Positions 21,625 to 32,367 of a DNA stretch of 64,000 nt are shown piece by piece. The stretch covers positions 1,240,001 to 1,304,000 of the forward strand of contig JAJTUP010000002.1 in NCBI GenBank assembly GCA_021399435.1, in the 5' to 3' direction. Source of the DNA: Diaporthe sp. PMI_573. Taxonomy: Eukaryota > Ascomycota > Sordariomycetes > Diaporthales > Diaporthaceae. The notes beneath the pieces were generated by a model, which was not told where the DNA came from, ran no database searches, and saw nothing but the letters and a program-made list of their open reading frames with translations. Each line of letters opens with the position of its first letter. Position 1 is the first letter of the stretch. The translations under genes and the position numbers were made by a program.

Positions 21625-22692
21625 ATGGCTTCAATGATCTTCTCAGATGAGGAGGCCAAGTATCTTCGGGCAGTCCTCAAGTGGCAGGAAAGGCCACCCG
21701 ACGACAAGCGCGCAAGCTGGATGCTAGGTCTGCGCGTGCCAGAAAAGAAGCCCGTCGGCGAGTTCCGCGTCTTGGTGATCGGAGCCAAGGGTGTGGGCAA
21801 GACGTCCATTCTGAAGAAGGTAAGTCAAGGTTTTGAGTCAAAATGTTGACCTTTTCAGCTCATAACATGTCGCGGGTAGTTCTGCACAGGTGTTTTCCCC
21901 GACCCGTCGAATCTGGCCTCGTCAAGCAACATAAACGGTTGCCGACGTAACATCACCATCGAGTCAAACGAGGGCAAACACGTCGAGTCAAACCTGTATA
22001 CCGTCGATGCGCTCGAGCTACCCGTCGAGCACCTGTCGTCGCCTGACCATCTCTCCCAGGCCCTGGCCATCACAGACGCGGCGGTTCTGGTGTACGATAT
22101 CACCGACCCAGCGTCGCTCACTTACCTCAAGTCACTTGCGAATAACATCTACAGCTCGATCCACCCAGGCAGGACCACAACCACACTGACCAAGAAGAAA
22201 GGCGGGTTCCATCTCCCCGGCTCACCCACCAGAAGAGACACTTGCGACGCAACGTATAACTCGAAGCCATACCACTTCCTACTCATCGGCGCAAAGCGAG
22301 ACGTGCCCGATCAGCTCCGCGAAGTGTCCTGGCTCGAAGGCCAAATAGCCGCAGAGGAGTTCTTCGGCCCCTCAGGGATCGCTGCCGGTGCCAGCGTGGG
22401 CTTCATGGAGGCTTCAGCGCGCACGGGCGAGCAGGTGGGGGCCATTTTCCCATCCCTGGGTCGCGAGGTGCTCAAGAGTCGGAGGGAGAGGCAGGGGTTG
22501 TCTTCGCAGAAGTACTTGTCGGCACAAGGATCTGGTGGGTTGTCTGGATGGGACATTTCTGACTTTGACCATGATGCGGACGATACTGATGATGACGGGC
22601 ATACAGATGGGAGTGGCACCATGGCGGGCTCCGTGAGGCGGAGGTGGGCTGCGTTGAAGGCGAGCTTGGCTGCGTCGATTTTCAGAAGGTGA
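21625..22692 (+). CDS. Divergent Ras-like small GTPase domain protein (two exons)
   Basis: Exons 21625-21819 and 21880-22692 (intron 60 nt, donor GTAAGT, acceptor GGGTAG, phase 0) give 335 residues. The P-loop is perfect (VIGAKGVGKTSILKK, about residues 51-65). A beta strand and helix follow (ALAITDAAVLVYDITDPAS), then LLIGAKRDVPD in place of the usual NKxD guanine-recognition motif, and FMEASART as a SAK-like motif. The DxxG switch II motif is not evident (YTVDALELP). There is an insert of about 35 residues before the G4 strand and an acidic, Gly/Ser-rich tail (HDADDTDDDGHTDGSG). The C-terminus ends AASIFRR with no CAAX box, so lipid anchoring is not expected. GTP binding is plausible through the P-loop; hydrolysis is uncertain. 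Confidence 0.8.
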
Positions 22693-23749
22693 AGAGCGCG
22701 ATTCTTGGTACCAAGATGATGAGGACTATGGATGAGATATGGGTGTGGCATCATGGTCCTGCATACGTTGGATTTTCGCAACGCGGGTACAGTGGCAGTA
22801 ATTTCGGAACAGGGAGATTTGTTTCCCGTGTTGAAAGCGGCTGCTTTTGTTCAGGCTATTCTTTTATGAGATTCTGCTCTACGTCATGATAATGATATTC
22901 TGAGGTCTCAAGTGCTTGAATTTAAAGCGAATCACAACCTCTCCATGCACCACTTGACCTGCTAGCCCCTCTTAAGCAGTGTGCTCTTTCGTGATTGCTT
23001 CTGAGTGCGTTTCAACATGGGTGTTGAGACATATTTCCACATTCTGCAACGGTCTGGCACTTCTTTACCTGCACTCAACCAGACACTTTCAGAGTAAGGC
23101 ATAGCTTCACCTTGAGGAAAATGGTTTCCGCAAGAGCCTGCTCATCACATATGACCAGCCTGGGCCAATTCGGCAACAGAGGAAGCAACTATACGCATGA
23201 AGCCATGCCTACTTCTTTCGTCCCAGGCCACAACGCCCAAAATATTGCCTGGATCTTCGCTTCTTTTCCTCTTGCTTATCTATCGCTGTACTCCGGTTGA
23301 GTGGTTGGCTTGATTTCTACCACTCCTTACCTAGGTGGCCTCCAAAATCCATCTGGCCATATCTCCAGACAAATCTTCAAGCTGGCCAGACGCTGCTGCT
23401 TGGCAAACCGCTCCTCTCAGTCCTCTACATCACAAAGCCTTTCCCTTCTTCAGCTCGTTCTTTCTCAAATTCTCAAGCATACATGCTGTCACTGAACTGC
23501 TACCTTCCTGGTCCTTAATCCTCATCTTCCCTCTCTTCCCATCCGCTTTCATCTCACGGCCTCCAGCTACTGGAAAGTACAATCAGAGTCAGTGGACTAA
23601 TAATCCGCGTACCTGGAGATAACCTCAAGAATCGACCAGTAAACCTGGCAGGTCCTTGAGAAAAATTTTCCGCTCCGAACGGTAGGGTCGTCATTTTCCA
23701 CGGCACCAGTCCGATATCCGGGTCTGGCCAGCCATATCAAATTTGCATC
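22693..23749. other. Intergenic, no gene seen
   Basis: This region holds the 3' end of the GTPase-like gene and the pyrimidine-rich upstream region of the bromodomain gene. The short frames here are overlapping and without motifs. Confidence 0.5.
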
Positions 23750-25330
23750 ATGGATTATCCGGGCAGAAAAGGTGAGAAGCGAGCTCGGTTCCAGACCCTA
23801 AACTACACAGAAGCTAACAGCGACGTAGCCAAAGCTGACCGCAACATCACCAAGCACATCGGCGAGCCTTACGACAGTCATGCCCTGGTGAAGCAACTTC
23901 AAGACCTTTGGTTGAACGACGATGACGATGTGCTAGAGCAAATCTTAACGAGTGCTCAACCAGAGGCACTCAGCCATCTTTGTGCTGCTCAGAACAGCAA
24001 GGATATTATTCCACTGGCCACCGCAAAGGACGGCCGGGAATTCTTGATTCTACCTGGCTTATCGGCCTACAGCGACTGGGCTGGACAGTACCCAATGGAG
24101 TTCTCAACTTCCACCGCACGCAGGCTCAGCAGGCTCAGCGATGTCACCCTCGCGGCCGAAAAGATCACGACGTACCAGAACGACGCTCTCAAGGAAATAC
24201 TGGCCGCGGTGAGTGTCACCGAAGACGCTGTCGAGTTCCGGGAACCGGTGCAGGTCTTACAGCCAAAAGTCTGGGGTACTTACAAGGCACTAATCGCAGA
24301 GCCTATTGACCTCGGAACTATGCAACACATGCTTAGCCACAACAGGTACGAGACGATGGGGGACTTTAGACGGCACGTCGAACTCCTGGAGCAGAACGCC
24401 GTGAGGTATAACGGCGACCGCAATGTATCGATCGTCACGGCAGCAGTCAATGCCAGGAGGGATATCTATCGGCGAATGGATGAGATTCCTGCGGAGCCAC
24501 CTCTCGGCCGGCACAGTGAGACCCAGATCCGTCGGATCATCTATGCTGATGATCACGGTAATACTTCCGCTGCCAGATCCAATGTTGGCGGTAGATTCGA
24601 TGCCGATGGCGGCGAAAACCGGGATGCTTCTCATGAAGGCGCGAACAAACCCGAGGCTGAGGCACGGCACACGGACGGCCCTACATTCATTCTGCCGCTG
24701 GGCAGGCTGGGCGTTGCCCGCAAATCGGGTGGTGACGAAGTGATCGACACGCCGTATATCGTTGTCATGGATCTCGAGTCCGCTTACAAGCCATTGTGGC
24801 TGTACAAGGACAACTGGACTCCGGTCGGACTCCCCAGCGACAAAAAGGAGCTGCTAGACTTTGGAGGGAAGTACAATTTCACAATTTCCAAGCTGGCTGA
24901 CGACATCGACGAGTGGAAATTGCTTCCCGGCTGTGCTCGTCGGGGCGAAAAGGGCAAGAAGGTCCCGACTTTGAGCTGGTCCAAGGTACAGAAGCTCATC
25001 CGGAAGACAAGCCGGGATGAAGCAGTGCTTTTTGACGTCGTCGAGGACCAGCGGCAGGCGGCAGCGGCCATCGAAGAGGGTTGGAATAGATCAACAGAGT
25101 CGTCAGAAAAAGCAAAGATGAACAACTTTGTGGTTGATGATGATGTTTCAGGACACAGGGACTCGGATTTCGACATTCCGGCAATGTCACTGCACAAGGA
25201 GCAAAGCACACGCAGGCAGGGAATTATATCCTACAAGGGAATAATTGACGAAAGCGACGACACGAGCGGCGAGCCGGAGACAAGGGAAGACTCGGAGCCC
25301 CTGAGAAAAGGGACGAGGTTGGCGATCTAG
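23750..25330 (+). CDS. Single-bromodomain protein
   Basis: Single-exon gene of 526 residues. A bromodomain covers about residues 140-245. The ZA loop has FREPV and TYKALIAEPIDLGTM, and helix B to the BC loop reads LLEQNAVRYNGDRNVSI, with the YN pair (Asn about 221) that contacts acetyl-lysine in this family. An Asp-rich helix (WLNDDDDVLEQIL) precedes it near residue 55. The C-terminal half has a possible small folded region (residues about 310-420, including YIVVMDLESAYKPLWLYKDN) and an acidic tail. There is no second bromodomain, no ET domain and no catalytic domain, so it is neither a BET protein nor a Gcn5-type acetyltransferase. It probably reads acetylated histones as part of a complex that cannot be named from sequence. 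Confidence 0.85.
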   Translation: MDYPGRKGEKRARFQTLNYTEANSDVAKADRNITKHIGEPYDSHALVKQLQDLWLNDDDDVLEQILTSAQPEALSHLCAAQNSKDIIPLATAKDGREFLILPGLSAYSDWAGQYPMEFSTSTARRLSRLSDVTLAAEKITTYQNDALKEILAAVSVTEDAVEFREPVQVLQPKVWGTYKALIAEPIDLGTMQHMLSHNRYETMGDFRRHVELLEQNAVRYNGDRNVSIVTAAVNARRDIYRRMDEIPAEPPLGRHSETQIRRIIYADDHGNTSAARSNVGGRFDADGGENRDASHEGANKPEAEARHTDGPTFILPLGRLGVARKSGGDEVIDTPYIVVMDLESAYKPLWLYKDNWTPVGLPSDKKELLDFGGKYNFTISKLADDIDEWKLLPGCARRGEKGKKVPTLSWSKVQKLIRKTSRDEAVLFDVVEDQRQAAAAIEEGWNRSTESSEKAKMNNFVVDDDVSGHRDSDFDIPAMSLHKEQSTRRQGIISYKGIIDESDDTSGEPETREDSEPLRKGTRLAI

Positions 25331-25982
25331 GCAAGGTATTGGTCGGGAAGACGCCGTGAGCCAACATCACAGCTGGGTAGGAGGCAGCGGAGACAATGCT
25401 CATCATCTGCGGATAATGAGACCAAAGATTGGAGGCCTTTGCAGATAGACATCAAGGCACCTGAAATGACACGATACAGAGAGCAGAGGAAGAGCATACA
25501 GGTTTGTCTGCTCACCAGCCCCCATGGGAATGAAACACTCGTCCTGCTGACATCACCGGCAGACAGCCAGGCTCGTCATCAGTGGGCCTATTGTCATTGA
25601 CCACAGGGAAGAGATAGTCTCGTAGAGTCGATGAATTAAACGTTTACAAAAGTGCTTCTGGCCAGGGCCGTTTCCAATCATACCTACCTTCTATATGGAT
25701 CTTCCTGTGCCTTGCTGCTCCCCTAAAGGAGTGGCTCTACCAACGTCCGCAACCGCAATGCTCATTCCCACAAACTGTCTATAATCCCAACATCGACCAT
25801 AACGCCTTGCAATGAAAGAGCATTCTAGAAAAATCAGATGACTCCTCAGGTCCAAGTAAGAATGCCCGGGTCAGACCTTCCCGCTCTTTTACTCCTACAG
25901 CGGAAGGCAAGGGTCACCACCAGTCCCTCCGCGGCATCAAATCACAATAGTCTCCACGGTTCCTCGTCTGTCCTAGGCGCTA
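25331..25982. other. Convergent 3' intergenic region
   Basis: This stretch lies between the 3' ends of the bromodomain gene (+) and the PLC-like gene (-). No gene is seen. Confidence 0.5.
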
Positions 25983-27398
25983 CTAGACCAACAGTATCCA
26001 GGTGACCCAGGCGAGCATGAACACCGCCACGGAACGCCGGTCGTTCTTCCTCGCCTCGTACCAAAACATCGGCCCTGGGCCCTGCGGCGAGTCACTCGTA
26101 GATGCCTTGCCGCAGCATCCGCCGCGGTATGTCACGTTGTTCATGGCCGCCGCGACCATGAAGACGGCGCCGGAGTCCTCCGAACCGCCAAAGTTGTAGT
26201 AGTCCACGTTCAGTACGGTGGGCGGCCGATCGTACGTGGAGCGGCAGTTGTTGGCGGCAAGCCCGAGACTGCCGAAGCCGGTGTAGTTGTTGGTCAGATT
26301 GAGCTGGGACACGTCCGGAACGAGGATGGATTGGCCCAGTATAGACACTTCTGCGTTGAGGTTGTGGTTGGTGAGATACATCATATTCTTCAGTTGCTCG
26401 ATGGGCATGTTAGGATCAGGCCGCTCGACGACGCAGGGGAAGTTCTGGTCCGTCGGGTCGAAGGGTGTCTCCCACATGTTGCTGAATTGATCGATCCACC
26501 ATGGGTAGGCGGTCTGGTTGGCCATGTAATCCAACATGAGAACCACGCGGGTGTTGTATATGATCATCTCGGCCAGGGTCGGCCAGGTAGTCAAGTTCAT
26601 GGGCTGGTAGGGCGGAGTATAAACATAGTCCAGGATGCCCGTCTCGTTGATGTAGTCGACGTAATGGTCTGGCGTTGAGTAGTTGCCGTTCTCGAGCAGG
26701 ACTGTAACAACGTCAAACCGGTTGGCAGCGACCCAGTTCTTGACGGTTGTGAGCCAATCCGTGATACGACCCCCATCAAAGATGTCGCACGTGGTATGGC
26801 AGAAGTGAGGGACGCTGTCGTTGGCGGTCCAGTGCATCTGACCCTGGAGAAACCTCACGCCGTCGTTGAGCTGCTGCGTCACATCCAAGGCCTGGTTGGA
26901 GGCGAGGTTTCCAGGCCGCACGAAGGGCGAGTTGTGGCATCCCACCATGGTGATGTTGCTGTATTTGCGGTCGCACAGCTCCACATAGTTGTTGCAGGGC
27001 TGGGTGTTGACCACAGTAGGGGCTGTGGAGGTCGATGACGGGGTGACAGAAAAGTTGCCAGGGCGTGTTGCTGTGCCCGAAGCCGTCCCAGTGATGGATC
27101 CGGTGAGGAAGGTGACAGTTCCAGACCCAGTCTCCGACTCTGTGGCATTATCGGTGGCGGTATCCAGGTCGGACCCAGTGAGGGTGGTTGTGGCGAGAGT
27201 GATGGTGGAATCCTGGGTGCTCGTTGGCCTGGCCGGAGGTGTAGTATGAGTGCCCGTGAGGATGATGATGCCAGACTCCTCCGAGGACGAGGACGAGGAC
27301 GAGGCCGAGGCCGAGGTGGTATCCTCGTCCCGATCCGCAGCACGGGCGAAGGACCCGAGGCTGACGAGAAGCAGTCCCCAGACCCTCAAGGGCGCCAT
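25983..27398 (-). CDS. GPI-anchored PLC-like phosphodiesterase
   Basis: Single-exon gene of 471 residues, started at the ATG at 27398 (the longer frame begins with TTG), which places a signal peptide at residues 1-21. A Ser/Thr-rich stalk (about 25-130) is followed by a PLC-like TIM-barrel domain. MVGCHNSPFVRPGNLASNQ contains the first catalytic-type histidine (about H155), GVRFLQGQMHW follows, and HFCHTTCDIFDGG contains the second (about H201). A hydrophobic C-terminus (AVFMLAWVTWILLV) after a basic spacer suggests a GPI anchor. Many N-x-S/T sites support an extracellular location. The family resembles bacterial PI-PLC X domains and acts without a calcium-binding C2 module; the substrate of fungal members is not established. 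The acidic residues of the barrel were not assigned individually. Confidence 0.85.
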   Translation of the reverse strand: MAPLRVWGLLLVSLGSFARAADRDEDTTSASASSSSSSSEESGIIILTGTHTTPPARPTSTQDSTITLATTTLTGSDLDTATDNATESETGSGTVTFLTGSITGTASGTATRPGNFSVTPSSTSTAPTVVNTQPCNNYVELCDRKYSNITMVGCHNSPFVRPGNLASNQALDVTQQLNDGVRFLQGQMHWTANDSVPHFCHTTCDIFDGGRITDWLTTVKNWVAANRFDVVTVLLENGNYSTPDHYVDYINETGILDYVYTPPYQPMNLTTWPTLAEMIIYNTRVVLMLDYMANQTAYPWWIDQFSNMWETPFDPTDQNFPCVVERPDPNMPIEQLKNMMYLTNHNLNAEVSILGQSILVPDVSQLNLTNNYTGFGSLGLAANNCRSTYDRPPTVLNVDYYNFGGSEDSGAVFMVAAAMNNVTYRGGCCGKASTSDSPQGPGPMFWYEARKNDRRSVAVFMLAWVTWILLV

Positions 27399-30214
27399 TG
27401 CTGGTTGTTTTGTGTGTCTATTTGAGTGAACAAGCAGGAGTTGGATGTGGAGTGCGGGTATCAAACAGCTCCTCGTGCTTTGGGCTTGAGCCCCTGAGCC
27501 TGTTGTGATAGGACTGTCAGGGCGCCGATGGGCCGGAGTTGCTGTTTGCTTGAAGTATGAACTTGAGATACTATGTCGTTGGTGGTAATATAGCGGGTGC
27601 TCAGGGGATGACGCCCATTCAAGGCCCTGTTCCCCGTGGATGACGATGGTGATGACAGAATTTGAGAGGGTCCAAGACAGCGATGAAAGTTCCAGACCGC
27701 GTTGCTGTGGGCGGTGGATAACGAACGGTCAATGGGCGAGGACCCTTGCTGCTGTTGTCTGACGGGTGGCACTACCGTTATGAAAAACACTGCACAGTAA
27801 GGCACGGGATCATACGGTGCAAGTGCTGTTGCTGTGACAGGTGTGGGCGGGTAGGCAGGCAGCCTGGCTCTTTCCTTTCCTCCAGCTTGGAAGGAGCTTG
27901 ACACTGATAGTGATTGACCGATCGAATGGTTTGGTTCATCAGAGGGTTGGAGCGTTGGTCCCATCGTAAAATGTGGATATCCTCATGACTGGACGGCAAG
28001 CGCTTGTGACAGCGTCACGGTGGACAGGGGTTTCCATGGGGCCCTTGGGGTTTCCATGAAGGGGGGCGCAGCACCAAGATCTCATTCTCAGGTTATTGGG
28101 TCCTGGTACACTCTTTGACCACGTACGGCGACTGCGCGACAGGCCTCTCCTGCCCAGTAAATACTTCTGGCCCATCGCTATACGTGCTCCTCTCGCTTGC
28201 TCGTATACAATTTTACCCCAAATAAGGGTTGCCAAGCTTTCGGGTTCCCGGCAATCGGCCATCAACTGCACTACACCAAACCACACCACCACTCTGCACT
28301 TGCACTAATAAGCGCACAGTGGCAGCCTCAGCATTGACTTTTCCATGGTCGTCCATTTGTCAAAGTTTCATGGACCTGCGGCGTCGGCGGCGGTCGAGGC
28401 TGCAAGTGCGACGGGAAGAACCTTGGACTGCGCGACTGCCGCAAGTGCAAGCTGACGTCACCTTGGACAACACTCACACTCAACGGAAGCAGAGTCGAGA
28501 GGCCCGCGTCTCATTTTCGTCCTCACGCTCTCTCACACACAATCCTCTCGCACGCCCACTATCGTACACTAGGAAGCCACACAGTATATAGGTGCGGCGC
28601 ATTCAAACCATGTGCGGGGCTGGACTCGTGCACGATGATGATGATCACTCGATACCACAGTAATGAGCTGGAGGGCGTGGAGACCTGGTCAGGCCGGGAG
28701 TCGTGTGCCTAGTTGCCCAGGCTGCCAGGTCACCCGGCTCGGCACTGGGCAGTCAGCACCGCATCAAAACTTGATAGATGCGGTATTTCGATTGGTTATG
28801 CGGCGATCCGACCAGCTCAGCCATGGCGAGCACACGCAATCTACCCAATCCTTCGATGGTTGTGTGTCTCTGGCCGTTCGTATTCACCGCTGGTGAGTGA
28901 CTATCTGATGTACCGCTCTGTACCTCGGTGACCAACCATTCGCGACCGCCAGAGGGTAGAAATGACAATCTGCTCGAATTGGTGATCGTCAAATCCATCG
29001 TCGACTCAGGGCACATTGAAGACCCCACCGTGAGTGGGCTCAACGCCAGACAGCTCAGGATCCCAGGCCAGAATCAAAGGAGCTTCCGGGAAGATTTCTC
29101 GAAACGAACAGGGACTGGGGGCCAGCAAAGCTTTTGCTTACTGGCAGAGCCGCCGTCTGCCTTACCGTGCTTACCTCGCCAGCTCGCTCGGGTCTCGTCT
29201 CGTTTTCCTTTGATTCAGTCAGTCCAGTTGAGCCCCCTGCCCTTGTCGCCAAGCTGCCACCCAGGGCAGGATTTTGGCTTGGAGGACCCACGATCGCCGG
29301 GTCGCTTCAGGGGTCCATCTCCCTTTCCAATTGATCCCACCAGCCTGGAGCATGCAATGCCACACTTGTGCAGCGTGCTGGCCGACTGCCAGACTGTACA
29401 GCACGGTACAACGTGCAGTCAGGCAGTCCAGACCACTCGTTCACAATGCCTGACTGGCCGACCCACCCCCCAAATGCATGGCCAGATGGGCCGTGGCGCC
29501 AGTCCGGATTTCTTTTTTGATCCCAGGCCTCTCCTTCTCCAGTTCCGCCTGTCTGTCTGCCTTCGAGAGCTCCAGACCAGCTCCAGCAGGTCCATTCCCA
29601 GCCGCCCGCTTCCCGCCTGCCTCCCCGGGAGGCGAATCGATGAGGTGGACACACACGACAAAGTCCAGGTTCGACCAGACCAGTACGCGCATATCGTCAC
29701 CCTGGCGCGGACAACGGAAGGGAAGGAGTTACGGTCAACAGACCCCCCCCAACGCCAGGCACGCGGACAGAGCAACACGGTAAGGTCACTCGGGCATAAA
29801 CACACACACAGCCTCTTTCCAGGCCAGCAAACCTGGCCTGTTAAACACTCGGGCTCCTGCTTGGCGGTTGCTGGGTGCCTCCAACTCATTCATCGCCTGT
29901 TTTCCCAACCGCGCGTGTACAACATTTCACCACACTGCCCTGGACCAGGCTGTCCAGCTCCTTATCCACCTCCGGGTCTCTGCCGACCTCGCAATTACAG
30001 GCCTCGTTCATAGTGTACATTCAGACATGACGCATTAAGCTCCATTCTTTAGCTTTGACAACTACAAGTCGCATCTTGAACTTCACCACTGCCGCCGCCG
30101 CCGCCGCCGCCATCCTCCTACCCGGACTTAACTGGCGTCCAACACCGCGTACGTCCCTTGGCGGCTCTCGCGCAGAACGGCCCACCGAGAGCTGATTGTA
30201 CCGTCCGCGGCATC
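27399..30214. other. Divergent intergenic region with a long ATG-less frame
   Basis: About 2.8 kb separating the PLC-like gene (-) and the SUR7-like gene (+). A plus-strand open frame at 28928-30013 begins with GTG, is Pro/Ser/Arg-rich and has no domain, so it is not called as a gene. A trinucleotide repeat lies close to the SUR7-like start codon. Confidence 0.5.
30091..30111 (+). repeat. (GCC)7 trinucleotide repeat in a probable 5' leader
   Basis: Seven uninterrupted GCC units lie about 100 bp upstream of the ATG of the SUR7-like gene, so they probably fall in its 5' untranslated region or core promoter. Confidence 0.8.
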
Positions 30215-31639
30215 ATGGCCATCCCGGCCCCCTTTCAGAGCTTGCACAGGCGACGCACAACCAAGAGTTCGGCCGGCTCTTTCGATGCAAACTCGACCAT
30301 ATGGGAAGATGAAGGCCACTGGTACAAGCTAGACCTACGCAGGAATACCAGGGCCCGCTCCATTTTTGCAGGGCTTGCTTCCCTTCTTTATCTTCTATCC
30401 TGGGTATTCCTCATGCTGGTGAGTTCAGCCTCTGTGCCCATCTAATATTGACCATTGGCTGACCACATGTGGTCAGATCGAGCTCGGCCAAACTCGAAAG
30501 GGCAGCAAGGTGCTTGGTGAAATCTATTTCTTCAGGCTATCACTTGCCGACATCATCCCTACCTCTATCGAGAATGCCCAGCTCATCAACTCTATCGCCC
30601 GTGGCATCGGCCTCCATGATTTCTACCAACCCGGCTTGTGGAATTTCTGTGAGGGCTACAACGATGAGTGAGTGTCCAAGCCTACCTAGTCACATGATTC
30701 GATAGATGCTAATGAGCTCTTCTCAGAGGCATCACCGACTGCTCCAGCCCTAAGAGCTACTACTGGTTCAATCCAGTCGAAATCATCTTGAACGAGCTTC
30801 TCTCCGGGTCCACCATAGCATTGCCCGCCGAGATTACTCAGATTCTTGGTATCCTCAAGATCTGCTCTAACATCATGTTCGCCTTCTTCCTCGCTGGCAC
30901 CATCGTCTCCTTTATTATGGTCTTTCTCTCCCCCGTTGCAATCTTCTCCAGGTGGTGGGCTTTACCCATGTCCCTGGTCTCTTTCCTGACCTTCGTGATC
31001 ATTCTGGTTGGAAGTGTCATCGCTTCGGTGATCAGCTTCGTCTTCAAATACGCTGCCACCGCGCAAGCGTCCCTCAACATCAACGCGTCTGTGGGGACCC
31101 GTATGTTCGTTTTCATGTGGATCTCAACCGGGTTCGCGTTTATGGCGTTCATCCTCCATGCCGGGATGGGATGCTGCTGTACCAGCCGACGAGACCTCAA
31201 GAGTGGCAGGAAGCCCATGCGGCACTCGAGCATGAAGAGGGCGCAGTCAAAGCGATCCCAGATGTCGCAGGTTACCCATTCTCGAGACACCTCGGCGGCT
31301 AGTCAGCAGCCGCAAGGAAGGAACAGGAGCAACACCGCATTTTCCTTCGATCAACAACCTGCGGGCCACAGCAGAAGTGGAACCGTGCTCTCGACGCACG
31401 ACGAGAACGGAGTCAGCCGGTCGAATTCCCTGAATGCGAGCAATTCCGGCGATGTCAGCCGGTCCAACACCATAGGCTCCGTCACCAAGCCACAGCAGCC
31501 GGGCAGGAGCAGGTCCAACACACTGCGGTCCATTAGGTTCCAAGATGAACGACCGCCCTCGTACGAGTCCGATAAGACGGCCGTAAACGAGAAGCAAGGA
31601 GGAACAACCACACCACAACAACGAGGCACGAGTTCATAG
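30215..31639 (+). CDS. SUR7/PalI-family plasma-membrane protein (three exons)
   Basis: Exons 30215-30418, 30477-30667 and 30727-31639 give 435 residues. Introns of 58 and 59 nt have donors GTGAGT and a branch GCTAAT in the second. Four membrane segments are visible: about residues 48-70, then three in exon 3 (MFAFFLAGTIVSFIMVF, LVSFLTFVIILVGSVIASV, FVFMWISTGFAFMAFIL). The first extracellular loop contains GLWNFCEGYND and TDCSS, the W..C..C pattern of SUR7/claudin-like proteins, which mark eisosome or MCC membrane domains and are linked to wall integrity and pH sensing. The roughly 140-residue cytoplasmic tail repeats short basic Ser/Thr motifs (RNRSNT, HSRSGT, VSRSNS, VSRSNT, RSRSNT). The start has a good context (GGCATCATGGCC). 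Confidence 0.88.
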
Positions 31640-32367
31640 ATCAAATGTGTGCCTCTAGGTCAGCTTGACGGACCCTCTCAATACGAGGGGAAGCCTCCGG
31701 ATGCGACTACGGGGTCTTCATTATAGACAAGAACCCGGGGAGCAAATTAGCTACACAAAACCCCTATACCTCTTCCTCGGGGCGACGACAGCTGTCAATA
31801 TTTCTTTACAGTCCAGGACGGACGGACGCTGGCTGCGAATCAGCGATATTGCAAACTTTGGCGAGGCGTTACAGGATACACTATGGGTTTTCATTAGACT
31901 ATTAGACGTCCTCAGTATGCGTGTGCACTTGTAAATCAGGGCATCGTTGCAGATTGGGTATCATTACATAGGTAGCTTCATACTCAGCCACGCTGAGAAT
32001 CAGGGTTAATGATAGAGACTGTGCTCTTCTAAGCTTGCTCGCATGTCTATCCTCTCTCACATGGGTGTTGCTTGTGTCGTGTCGTGTGGTAGTTTTGATT
32101 CTTGCCGCTGGTCCCAGCCCAAGGCTACCTGCAGCAAGGCAGTAATCATATGTGCTTGCTGGGCGCGGCAGACAGATGACTGCCTGTCATTATGCTCTCG
32201 CCGTCTCGCCCGTTTACCAAACAAATTGTTTGCCATGCGGAACTCACCGGGCCCGGTCAGTCCTATGGAACCGCCGTCATCAGGTGCCCGTAGTTGTCTC
32301 CAGACCGCATGTGAGTATCCCAATCGGCCTCGCCCAGCCGGCCGGACACGCGCCAAGCGACGCCTGC
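31640..32367. other. Convergent 3' intergenic region
   Basis: Between the 3' ends of the SUR7-like gene (+) and the amidohydrolase (-). No gene is seen; frames here are antisense shadows or very short. Confidence 0.5.

Noticed and set aside
28928..30013. Plus-strand open frame of 361 codons upstream of the SUR7-like gene
   Set aside because: It begins with GTG, not ATG, is compositionally Pro/Ser/Arg-rich, shows no domain and lies in the probable promoter of the next gene.
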